Positions 55,412 through 64,000 of a DNA stretch of 64,000 bases are shown one piece after another. The stretch lies in contig NC_089180.1 of NCBI RefSeq assembly GCF_947507565.1, forward strand, positions 1,674,001 to 1,738,000, read 5' to 3'. Within the stretch, counting starts at the first letter, position 1. Each line of letters starts with the position of its first letter. This DNA is from Oscarella lobularis. Lineage: Eukaryota > Porifera > Homoscleromorpha > Homosclerophorida > Oscarellidae. The position numbers and the translations under genes were made by a program. The notes beneath the pieces were generated by a model. It saw only the letters and a program-made list of their open reading frames with translations. It was not told the DNA's origin and did not search any database.

Positions 55412-57960
55412 CTTGAACGCGATGTAACGCGTTTGAAACACGAAGTCGAAATGGGGAACGAAGAAATTGACGAGTTTAATAAACGATTAATGGAGAAAGA
55501 AGAAGAGTGCAGAGAAAAGAGTCAGTCATTCAAAAATGGCAAATACCTTTTTTCACTCTCTTTGTGAAGATCGTTTGTGGCCGAGACCTCCAGAAGAAAG
55601 TCGACGGAATAAAACATCTCGAAGATCGATTGGAAGAACTAGAGCCATTAGAGCAGTCAACTAAATACATGGAAAACATATTGAAAGGCAATTTCGTATT
55701 TAAATAATCTCGGCTAGAGTGAATATTAATTTTCATTCCACTAGGCTTCAGCTCGAGATTAGAGACATGGAAAAGTATAAGAATGAAGTGACCGAGTACC
55801 GGGCGGAAGTTTCGGCACTGCAACGCAAAATAGCAAATATAAAAAAGAGGCATGAAAATGGATCAATATCCAAAATAAAAATATTCATGATGTTTTTCTA
55901 GTATGCTAACTACTGGCAAGGACAACTAGACGTTGTCAATCGCGAATTGTTGGACGCTCGATTGAAAAAGCAGAGAATGCAGGGTGAACTTAAGTCAACC
56001 AAAGAGCTGTTGGAACAGAAGATGAACGAGGCCGGGCAAGAGAAGGAAGCGTGGATTGCAGAAAGGCGACGACTCGTCAAAGACGTTCTGACGAAAGAGG
56101 TTGAGCTGCATGAACTTCATCTTCAACTAGAAGCAAAACCTCAAGGTAATAAATACCGTAAGAAAAAATACTCGTTCGTTTTAATTTTAAAATTCAGCGG
56201 GTGAGAGTTTGTCTCTCGTGATGTCGGATGTGTCAAAAATGATGAGATTGGAGGCGGAGAATGAGCAAATGCAGAAGGAATTGGAGGATCTGAAGGACGT
56301 CAAACGGCACTTTAAAAATGCTGACATCATAGCGTCAACACTCCAAGTGCGTACTTTCTGTTTCAACCCGTTCCTCTTCAATGTTTCTTTAGGAGAAAGA
56401 GTCTGAGTATATTCGAGAAATTGGAGAATTGAATTACCGCTTGAAGACAGCCTCCCAAACCATTGAGTCACTCGAACACGCAACACCACGAAGCTCAAAT
56501 TGCTTTGAAAAACGAAGAATACTGCCATCGAATTACACAGGAGGCGGAGCAACTCAAAGGAAAAGAGGAGGCAGAAGCATTGCGAGAAAATCTTTCAAAG
56601 CTGAAAGAGTTGCGAGCTGAGTTGCCGTGCAACGAAGAAAGGTGGACGGCGGAACGAAGGGCTTTAGAAGTGACGAGGAGGTCGTTGGAAGAGAATGTAT
56701 GATTGCTAATGGTTCTACCTTCACCACGAGTGAAGGTTCTACCTTCACTACGAGTGAAGGTTCTACCTTCATTAGGAGTGAAGGTTCTACCTTCACATCG
56801 AGTGAAGGTTCTACCTTCACTACAAGTGAAGGTTCTACCTTCACAACGAGTGAAGGTTCTACCTTCATCAGGAGTGAAGGTTCTACCTTAATAAGAAGTG
56901 AAGGTTCTACCTTCATTAGAAGTGAAGGTTCTACCTTCACTCGGAGTGAAGGTTCTACCTTCACAACGATAAAGATTATACCTTCACAACGAGTGAAGGT
57001 TCTACCTTCATTAGGAGTGAACGTTCTACCTTGACAACTAGTGAAGGTGGAACCTTCACTACGAGTGAGTGTTCTACCTTCACAACGAGTGAAGGTTCTA
57101 CCTTCACTACGAGTGAAGGTTCTACCTTCACAACGAGTAAAATTTCTACCTTCATTAGGAGTGAAGGTTCCACCTTCATTATGAATGAAGAATCTACCTT
57201 CATTAGTAGTGAAGGTTCTACCTTCCTTAGGAGTGAGTGAAGGTTCTACCTTTATTAGAAATGCAATTTCTACCTTCACAACGAGTGAAGGTGCTACCTT
57301 TTTAACAAGTGAAAGTTCTACCTTCACTACGAGTGTAGGTTGTACCTTCACAACGAGTGAAGGTTCTACCTTCACAACGAGGGAAGGTTCTACCTTCATT
57401 AAGAGTGAAGGATCTACCTTCATTAGTAGTGAAGGTTCTACTTTCATTAGTAGTAAAAGTTCTACCTTCATTAGGAGTGAAGGTTCTACCTTCACAACGA
57501 GTGAAGGTTCTACCTTCACAACGAGTGAAGGTTCTGCCTTCACTACGAGTGAAAGTTCTACCTTCACTAAGAGAGAATAAAGTAGGGTGACAAAGTGTTT
57601 GAATATTTTGTGATTGATTAATTTTATTTCGTGCAGGACTGTTGAGAAGGAGCTGGAAGATGAACAGGAGAGAGAAAAGAAGCGATGACAGAACTGTCAG
57701 AAAAACAAAGAGAGGTATATAATAGCATGAAGATATGAGAACCTTGTCTAACTCCTTTCTTTATAGGAGATGCTCAAGGAGCACGCAGAAAACATGGAGA
57801 AGTACGCGGGCGCTCTCGAAAAAGGCAAAGATCAGGGAAAGGAGCAACGCGAACGCGAAGAACGAATCGATTCCTTATAGCATTCTCCGGCACAAAGACG
57901 CCTGGATCGTTCCAAGCACCCGTCAAAACCAGGCATGAGATTCAAGAATGGATTACAATT
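55412..57960 (+). CDS. Hook-like coiled-coil protein, interrupted by a minisatellite
   Basis: At least eight coiled-coil exons: LERDVTRLKHEVEMGNEEID; DLQKKVDGIKHLEDRLEELE with PLEQSTKYMENILKG; LQLEIRDMEKYKNEVTEYRA with ALQRKIANIKKRH; YWQGQLDVVNRELLDARLKK through ELHELHLQLEAKPQ; LSLVMSDVSKMMRLEAENEQ; EKESEYIREIGELNYRL. After the repeat (56.7-57.58 kb) come KELEDEQEREKKR and MLKEHAENMEKYAGALEKGK. The order ...LEP.EQ..KYMEN...L...YK.EV resembles Hook-family dynein adaptors, but this is soft evidence; other long coiled coils are possible. The N-terminal Hook domain is not seen. The minisatellite sits between exons, so it is probably intronic. Confidence 0.5.
56705..57585. repeat. 24-bp palindromic minisatellite, about 36 units
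   Basis: The unit is TTCTACCTTCACAACGAGTG + AAGG with a variable centre (ACTACGA, ATTAGGA, ACAACGA). Each unit contains CCTTCAC...GTGAAGG, an inverted pair around five bases. Long frames on both strands (up to 337 codons, Glu/Pro/Ser/Leu or Thr/Ser-rich) are periodicity artefacts. Confidence 0.95.
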
Positions 57961-58390
57961 TAGTCAACGTCTCGTTTTGTTTAGATTCGTCTCGGACTTC
58001 GAATCCGCAGCTAAGACTGAAGGGTCATAGGAAAGAAGGGTAGGGTCACGTAACGACTTTAGTACATTTTAATTAATCGAGATTTTAGTGTATGGACTGT
58101 CTTGGATTTCGGAAGAGGAATGCTTACTGCTAAGTTCATCGGATGATCACGTGAGTTGCTTCAAAGATTTTCTATTTTAATATTTTTGCTTGTAGACTGT
58201 TTGTCTGTGTAAGTCACGTGAATAAAATAAATACTTGACTCGTGTATATATTACGGTAAGAATTTTTACACTGCGTATGCCACTTCGAGAAAGAGATCAA
58301 CTCGACCTCCTTCGGAGCTATAGGCGTCTATTGAAAAAAGATGAGGTCCCTTTGATACTCTATTGAAAATGAGAAAATCTCAAGAAGCGC
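57961..58390. other. Spacer
   Basis: 3' region of the coiled-coil gene; AT-rich, nothing else seen. Confidence 0.3.
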
Positions 58391-58397
58391 GCCCGTC

Positions 58398-58680
58398 ATG
58401 GTTGGTGACGATCATCCGGGACCTCCGAAACCGGCTGCCGCCCTGCCAACGTCGTCATCGACGTCGTCCATAGGCGGCGACATTTCCCTCGTTCACTTTG
58501 ATTCCGCTCTACGACGCCAGCAACGGAAACTGACCCAATTGCCATGGCAACGGATTTGAATCGTCATTTCATTTCGCCGCCGCTCTCACTTTCTCAATTG
58601 AATGCCAAGTTTCGCTACATTCAAGTCGTCCGTTCACTCAAAACATACGGCGTCACATTCTTTCTTGTCAAAGTACGAAA
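58398..58680 (+). pseudogene. TLN: Talin FERM-domain exon fragment
   Basis: The stretch SLSQLNAKFRYIQVVRSLKT + YGVTFFLVK is essentially identical to the talin F2-F3 junction (LNAKFRYIQVVRSLKTYGVTFFLVK in animals). Upstream in another frame SIGGDISLVHFDSALRRQQR may be the preceding linker. Talin links integrins to actin. Neither the rest of FERM nor the rod is present, so it is a strongly conserved but isolated exon. Its near-perfect match suggests recent duplication. Confidence 0.75.
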
Positions 58681-58689
58681 AAAATCAAT

Positions 58690-59320
58690 CGCTTGTAAGC
58701 TATGTTACAGATTTTTTAGAAATCGGCTTATTTGCGCCTGCAAGCGATTGGCTAGACAGCGCACTTTACATATTTGTTAGAGACGAATACGGTGGTCCCT
58801 TTTGTAAGAATGCGAACGTTGACCGTATTCGGTTGTAACTCAAATTTCTGTTTAGTAAATTTAGTTAGTCGTCTTATTACGTTTGTAGTGTATGCAGCAC
58901 GGTTTACATGATTGAAAGTTTGCCTGGTAGAAGAAAAGGCTCAGTCACTTTGTTGTGAGTTCCACTTCTAAAATTTCGTTAGTTAGCATTGTCTCGAGAG
59001 AGCATAAAAACCTACATCTTAGCAAATCGGTACGATTATATAGTGTAAATGAATAGTTCTCAGAAGCTGCACTACTTTGACCACGGCCTCACCACGAAGA
59101 GAGCTTAGAGATTTTTTTCCAAAGTTCGCTTCCTTGTTGAGTATTTCCAGCTGTACTTCGCGTGAGGTGTACCTATTTTTAGAAAGTCTACGTCATCCGA
59201 TTGCGCGTTCACCCAGCAATCCGCGCATGTGCAACCAGGCCAGGGAGACGACACAGAAGAATGGCTTTCTCAGCGAATAAAAAGACGCACAGGCATCGTC
59301 CGAACCTATTTCGCGGCGTT
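58690..59320. other. Spacer upstream of ZNF598
   Basis: A short frame (YVTDFLEIGLFAPASDWLDS) follows the talin exon and is not recognised. The rest is probably promoter and 5' UTR of the next gene. Confidence 0.3.
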
Positions 59321-59326
59321 AAAAGA

Positions 59327-61468
59327 ATGCCTTCAAATCCGAAAGACCTAGAAAGTCCAAAATCGCCCGTAAAGGAAATGACGTGTGGTCTGTGTTGCGA
59401 CGAGTCGCCCTTCTTCGCCGTGGGCCCGTGCAATCACCCCTTCTGCCACCGATGCTTCGTCCGTCTCCGAATTCTCGTCGACGACGACAACTGCCCCGTC
59501 TGTCGTCAAGAACTACCGAAAGTGAGAGAAAACACGCCTTCGAAGAAGAAAACCGAAATAGTCTCTTGTCTCTAGCCCGTTCTCACGCGAAAAATTCGCG
59601 ACTACGACTCCTTCGTCGACGTCGCATCGTTTCAACGCGATCCCCGTCTCGGCGACGCCTATCCGCAAAGCGACGACATTCGCAACGCGTGCCATCATCT
59701 TCTCGATCATCCCTGTCCGGAGTGCGATCATCAAGCGCCGACGTTCGCCCAACTCAAGCGTCACGTGCGCGCCGAACACGATCGTCGCTACTGTCTATTG
59801 TGCGAAAAGCACTTGACGCTCTTCACCAACGAACGAATCTCGTACACGCGCGACGAACTCGCGCGACACAATCGTCGCGGCGGCGGCGGCGACGGTCCGG
59901 ACGCTTCGTCGTCGCATACGGGTCATCCGCTGTGCCGTTTCTGCGATCGGCGTTATTTCGACGACGACGATTTGTTGACGCACTTGCGCAGGGATCACTT
60001 CTTCTGCTACATTTGCGAGAAGGACGGCGGGCAGGATTACTATAAGGATTTCGTCGAGTTGAGACGGCACTGCAAGGAGGCGCATTACGTCTGCGAGGTC
60101 GGGACGTGCGCGAGGGAGCCGTTCGCGAGTGTGTATCGCAATGAGATGCAGCTTAGGGCGCACGTGGCGAGGGAGCACGTCAAAGGGGGAAAGGAGGCTC
60201 GCATTATGAGGATTTTGCCTATCGAAGTCAGTTTTAATGATCGCCGTGGGACTGGAACGTCCGCTTTTAGTCTAGAGGACGAGGAAGCGGAGGAGGCGGG
60301 GGAGACGGGGGAGACGACGTTGCGGCGGAGGGAGTTTGCGAAAGAGGAGAGATCGGGCAGAGGAAAGGAGAAAGGAAATCAGATGAGGGGTACCAAAGTG
60401 GCAATGAAGAAAAAGATTGATGGGGAGGTGAGGGAGGAAGCGAGGCAGGAACGGAAGCACGAGCTAAAGGAAGTGAAGAAGATTTTGAAGGAAGAAAGTG
60501 GCATGAAGCCGATTCAATTAAAGACAAAAGAAAGAGGAGAGGAAATGCCTTTAGTTGAAAGCAGTGGTGAGATGAAAAACGGGAAAGCTAAGGCTAAGCC
60601 GTCCACTGCCAAAAACGTTTCATCTTTGGATAAGAAGGCTGATGCACCTGCTTCTTCTGACACTGCATTGCCAAACGGATTTCATGATGAAAATGAGACT
60701 AGTGCTAAATTGTTGACAGATAAAAAAGCTTCAGCTACTCCATTGCTTAATGGATTTCATGATGAAAAAGTGAAGGAAAATGTTAGTGTTAAGACTGATT
60801 TGAGTGGCGAAGACTTTCCCGCTCTTGGTGCAAATGTCAATGTTCCTATTGAAAAGGCTGCTGCAGCTGCTGCGTTTGGAGTTGGATTTTATAGTTCGTG
60901 GCGTCCTGTTCCCGTTGTAAATGATAGAGACTATCCAAGCGTTCGTCCTTCAGCACTACCTGGGATAGAAAAGCCTGTGAGAAAGGTAGGTTTTCAGTCC
61001 GCACGACCATCTTCCACTGAAAAGAATGACAAAGGCGTTGTTACTAAGGACACGTTGTTTTGCGTGCTGCAAAACGACGAGGATAAGATGAAGACGCTCA
61101 AGTTGTGGTCAGGATCGTTCTTGCACGGGGAGCTGTCGGCTGACGACTATTACGTCAAATGTTGCCATCTGATTGGCATGGAGACATTTCATTCCATATT
61201 CAAGGGGCTCGTAGACACGCTGCCGGATCCAAAGAAACGCGCCGAGTTGATGCGAGTAGAGCAAGATGCGAGGAAACCGGTCGCCAATGGGAAGTGGGTA
61301 TCCAAGAAAAAAGTGGGATATCTGAGCGAGTTTCCATCTCTACCTGGCAAAGTTGCTACGGCAGATGCAAGTTCATCAGCCGGACCTTGGCGAAAAAAAT
61401 GGCATTGTTCATTTAGTAGTCTGTTAATTATTTATTGTGTTGACATTTATCCAACACTGCAAATTTAA
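59327..61468 (+). CDS. ZNF598: ZNF598/Hel2 ribosome-collision E3 ligase
   Basis: Two exons, 59327-59521 and 59576-61468, phase 0. The chosen start is MPSNPKDLESPKSPVKE; an upstream in-frame MAFSANKK (59263) is also possible. RING: MTCGLCCDESPFFAVGPCNH, FCHRCFVRLRIL, CPVCRQE. Next comes the conserved DYDSFVDVASFQRDP region, then C2H2-type fingers: CPECDHQAPTFAQLKRHVRA, YCLLCEKHLTLF, HPLCRFCDRRYFDDDDLLTH, FFCYICEKDGG. A long charged linker (Glu/Lys) and the C-terminal ZNF598 domain (LWSGSFLHGELSADDYYVKC) complete it. ZNF598 ubiquitinates eS10/uS10 on collided ribosomes in the cytosol, starting quality control. The gene looks complete; the last 20 residues are hydrophobic (SLLIIYCVDIYPTLQI), perhaps intron read-through. 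Confidence 0.92.
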
Positions 61469-61530
61469 AACCTCACGCGATGGCGCAGCGCCTGGAAATG
61501 CCGATTAATTAATATTTGTCACGTGTTTGC

Positions 61531-62600
61531 ATGGAGAAGTCTCAACTGTTAGAACTGCTTAGTACAGCAGCGCCTCGAGCCGGCCAGCTTGTCCCGTCGA
61601 CTTCGGACGTATCGTTCGAAGAAATCGGAGACGGAAATCTCAGTTTCGTGTACCGTTTGTCCACCGACGCGATGAGCGTCATCGTGAAGCACGCACCGAC
61701 GTATAATCGAGTACGAAAACTTATCTAGGCACGCGTACAGGTCTCTTGAACTGCATTGACTCCTAATACTGCGAAAACAGAGCGAGGGCGTGGCCTGCGA
61801 TTTCCTTATTACCGATAATGAATTAAAATGTTCTGCGTCGCAGTGTCTCGGTCCCTCGTATTCTCTGACACAAGATCGACTCGAGTTCGAATACAGATGC
61901 TTGGAACGATTTCATGCGATTCACCCTGGCTCGTGTCCTCAACCCTACTACTACGACAAGATCAAATCATCTGGTACGCTAATGCATCCAGTGACGTCGT
62001 CACTTTTTCTTTTCTTCCTTTTAGTTGTTATAGAGGATTTGAAAGGTCATCGCATTATGCGTTATGATCTAATGGAAGGCAAGGTCAATTTGGAAGCTGT
62101 TCGTTGCGTGGCCAAGTTTGCAGCTCACATTCACTGTGCAACTTTATTAGCGGATTTATCCCAGAGCGATCAGGCAATGCTGCTCAAATACTTCGAGTAA
62201 AGGATGTGTGTAATTGGACATAAGGATCATGCATGAGGATGTTTTCTTTTGTTTGTAGAAATCCTGTTATTGTTATGGTTCAGCTGACAAAAGACTAGAT
62301 ATTCACCAAGCCGTACATTGCAGAGGACGAAACGAATTTATGCAATCCGGCTCACAAGGACCTTGTCGACGCTATTCGACAATGCAGAGTGCGATCAAGG
62401 AGCTCCGGAGGAAATTTGCTGAAGAGGAAACGTGCCCGTGTCACGGTGATCTCCACTCGGGTTCTATCATGGTCAAGGAGGCATCAGCAAAGGCACAGTC
62501 TTTAGAACTTATTATCTAGGTATTTATCTAGGTAATTGATTGTGAGTTTGCTTTTGTTAGGCCACAGGCGTGACGCACGATTTTCCTGTTTGTTTAGATG
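61531..62600 (+). pseudogene. 5-methylthioribose kinase (MtnK-like), frame-damaged
   Basis: Blocks in order: MEKSQLLELLSTAAPRAGQL, IGDGNLSFVYRL and VIVKHAPTYNR (nucleotide loop and Lys); PSYSLTQDRLEFEYRCLERF; IEDLKGHRIMRYDLMEGKVN; then, one frame over, FAEEETCPCHGDLHSGSIMV (HGDxH catalytic loop); and VIDCEFAFVRPQA (D-x-E-F, metal-binding region). This is the methionine-salvage kinase fold (ATP + methylthioribose), common in bacteria and plants and patchy in animals. A shift between IRQCR and IKELRR, an early stop after the HGD block and a lost C-terminus mark decay or sequence error. Its source (ancestral or transferred) cannot be told here. Confidence 0.7.
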
Positions 62601-62759
62601 CGGAACCGGAATTTCGCAACGCTCGCTCCGCATGGATCGCAGCAACGTGCCGCTCCTTCCTACGCTCTAGAGCGCTCGCCATCGAATCTCGTTCGATTTG
62701 ATCGAATGGCTCGAGACGAAAACGCGAGGAATGCAAGGCATTGGTCAATGGTAGATTGA

Positions 62760-62885
62760 ATGAATGTGTAAGACTTAATTGAAAGGAACACTTTTAGAAT
62801 GTGATATTTTAATTAAATAAAATTTTGGTCATTCTCTTTTTACGTCGCATTGTGTATTCGCATTATATATATGTATTGCTTTTCC
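62760..62885. other. Spacer
   Basis: AT-rich; nothing seen. Confidence 0.3.
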
Positions 62886-62890
62886 CTGAT

Positions 62891-63035
62891 GCCCGTATGT
62901 CCGGGTAGGGTAAACGGCTTTTCCTTGCTTTTGCTTGAAAAGCCGTTTACCCTACCCGGATATACGGGCCACAGACGTTCTTGGTGCCCGTATGTCATAT
63001 TATACAGACGGCTTTTTCAACCCGGATATACGGGC
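62891..63035. mobile_element. Two adjacent foldback hairpins (33-bp arms)
   Basis: The first hairpin has arms 62891-62923 and 62937-62969 (GCCCGTATGTCCGGGTAGGG + TAAACGGCTTTTC against its reverse complement, one mismatch, 13-base loop). The second, 62986-63035, has shorter arms, GCCCGTATGT and ATATACGGGC. Together they look like a MITE-type foldback family; parts (TAGGGTAAACGGCT, CCCGGAT) recur at 41.3 kb. Confidence 0.75.
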
Positions 63036-63092
63036 CATATACATTTTATACGTGATAGCCGAAGTATACAAAAGAATGAATTATATAAAATT

Positions 63093-63410
63093 TTATTTTC
63101 TGCGTACAGTAACGAAAGGAGAAAGTGCGTCATTAGAAGTCTCAACAGAAAACCTACTCGTCGCCGTCGTGTTAGGGTTGAGCGGCATGCTAGAAGTTCG
63201 CGGCCTGCCTCCATCGTCGCCAGACATCGTCTTCATCTCCCTAAGAGGAACTGCTTCACCTCCGTCCGACTTCGAACTCCCAAGCAATGAAATGCCAGAT
63301 TCCAGTCGCTGCTCAATCGGTTGCCGCTCAATTTTCGGCGATGACGCGATCGGCTTTATAACGGTGAGCGGCGGCGGCGGCGACGCGTAGCCGTAGCCGT
63401 AGTTGAGCGA

Positions 63411-63470
<60 letters not shown>

Positions 63471-63841
63471 GAGTTGAAGCATTTTCGCTATCGTTTGCAT
63501 TTCGCGAAATTTCACCTCGTTGCAGCCGTGCTGAATTCGCCATGCGATTGTCGAATTCGAATTTTCCGGTGAGCGTCGGCTTGCGACGCATCATCGATCG
63601 GCTTGCGACGCATCATCGATCGGCTGTTGTGCGCCGTTGGATGGTGAGCGACGACGTGAAGACAGCTGCTGCTCGCCGGATCAGGAGTTATCTCTATCTC
63701 CTAGTATAAAGAAGCATTGTCTCAATGAAGCCAAAAGACCTTCGCTACTACGATGTTCTCACCTGTAGGTAAGCAGTGAAGTTCGTGATGCCCCAACCGA
63801 GACGAGTCGTGTCCGGTTCGACGAGAAAGAGTTTCGCCGTC
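63093..63841 (-). CDS. CLEC16A: CLEC16A (Gop-1) C-terminal exons with a polyproline insert
   Basis: Exon 63763-63841 reads TAKLFLVEPDTTRLGWGITN + FTAYLQ, matching the CLEC16A signature FLVEPD.TRLGWG. The next exon, 63093-63700, begins EIEITPDPASSS and holds PTLTGKFEFDNRMANSARLQ and KFREMQTIAKMLQLP, matching its PILQATFVFSD...MKMQRIAALLDLP region. CLEC16A acts in endosomal/mitophagy trafficking with RNF41. Oddities: a perfect 22-bp tandem duplication (63579-63622, not a multiple of three), a frame change before KFREMQ, and a 19-Pro run from (GGC)n where relatives have a short LPIQP. The tail ends VTVRRK. The gene continues beyond the window's right edge. Confidence 0.75.
63413..63470. repeat. 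(GGC)n trinucleotide run
   Basis: About 19 uninterrupted GGC triplets on the plus strand. On the minus strand they encode polyproline in the CLEC16A frame, or polyalanine or polyarginine in the other frames. Confidence 0.95.
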
Positions 63842-64000
63842 CTGTAAGCGCAAAACGGTTTAATTAATACCTGTACACAGGCCTTTGTCTCCTGTCACCA
63901 CTGTGCAGGCGATCAGGTCACTATTGTCTAGTACAAGAAATTCTCCTGTCACATGTAGAAGCGTATGGTTTTCGGCCTACTCAAGTCGAGTTTGAAGTTA
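63842..64000. other. Intron of CLEC16A, to window edge
   Basis: Presumed intron or upstream exon start; the sequence is too short to judge. Confidence 0.3.

Noticed and set aside
56554-57590. Long repetitive ORFs on both strands
   Set aside because: Same periodicity effect from the 24-bp repeat.

Overview
The window is nuclear DNA from a gene-dense animal. Recognisable animal-type genes include DMTF1, TRAF, LRP5/6, talin, spectrin-like, SIK, CLEC16A and CENP-A relatives. Most introns are GT-AG and only about 40-150 bp long. A compact early-branching marine invertebrate such as a sponge fits, but that is inference; the species cannot be named from this sequence. All identifications come from reading translations by eye and recalling family sequences; no search was run.

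Layout. 1-3.1 kb: 5' part of a DMTF1-like Myb gene (minus) whose exons are tandemly duplicated. 3.5-3.8 kb: a 231-bp MITE-like inverted repeat. 4.5-12.6 kb: an 8-kb satellite of about 170 copies of a 48-bp unit. 12.7-15.5 kb: fibronectin-III gene (minus). 16.4-20.3 kb: NEK-like kinase start, EXOSC9 (one in-frame stop) and CDC14 (ten exons), all minus. 20.5-25 kb: minisatellite, a BEACH-like candidate, a coiled-coil gene, an unrecognised plus-strand pair, and an NF-YA lacking its DNA-binding half. 26.3-31.9 kb: a SIK exon, a nuclease-like ORF and a nuclease-kinase gene split by a 2.65-kb hAT transposon. 32-34 kb: non-coding DNA with a dispersed repeat. 34-41 kb: fragments of acyl-CoA synthetase, lipoxygenase, spectrin, GPANK1 and PLRG1, among intact single-exon coiled-coil genes. 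41.5-44 kb: part of an AAA-ATPase-like gene and an apparently intact RING-TRAF-MATH gene. 44-49.9 kb: EGF/DUF4215, PHD, Ig and LRP5/6 pieces. 50-52 kb: a second nuclease-kinase gene and an Ig-like exon. 52.75-53.45 kb: a four-exon CENP-A-like histone H3 variant. 54.3-58.7 kb: WDR35, Hook-like (with a 24-bp minisatellite) and talin pieces. 59.3-61.5 kb: intact ZNF598. 61.5-62.6 kb: broken methylthioribose kinase. 63-64 kb: CLEC16A C-terminal exons.

There is no operon-like logic; neighbours are functionally unrelated. Two themes stand out. First, many unrelated conserved genes are present only as one or a few exons or carry frame damage, beside intact genes, satellites and transposons. That pattern resembles a segmental-duplication graveyard or B-chromosome-like tract, though uncorrected long-read errors could explain some of the damage. 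Second, a family pairing a PD-(D/E)XK nuclease-like domain with an atypical kinase occurs twice, with a nuclease-only relative and AAA-ATPase-like genes nearby.
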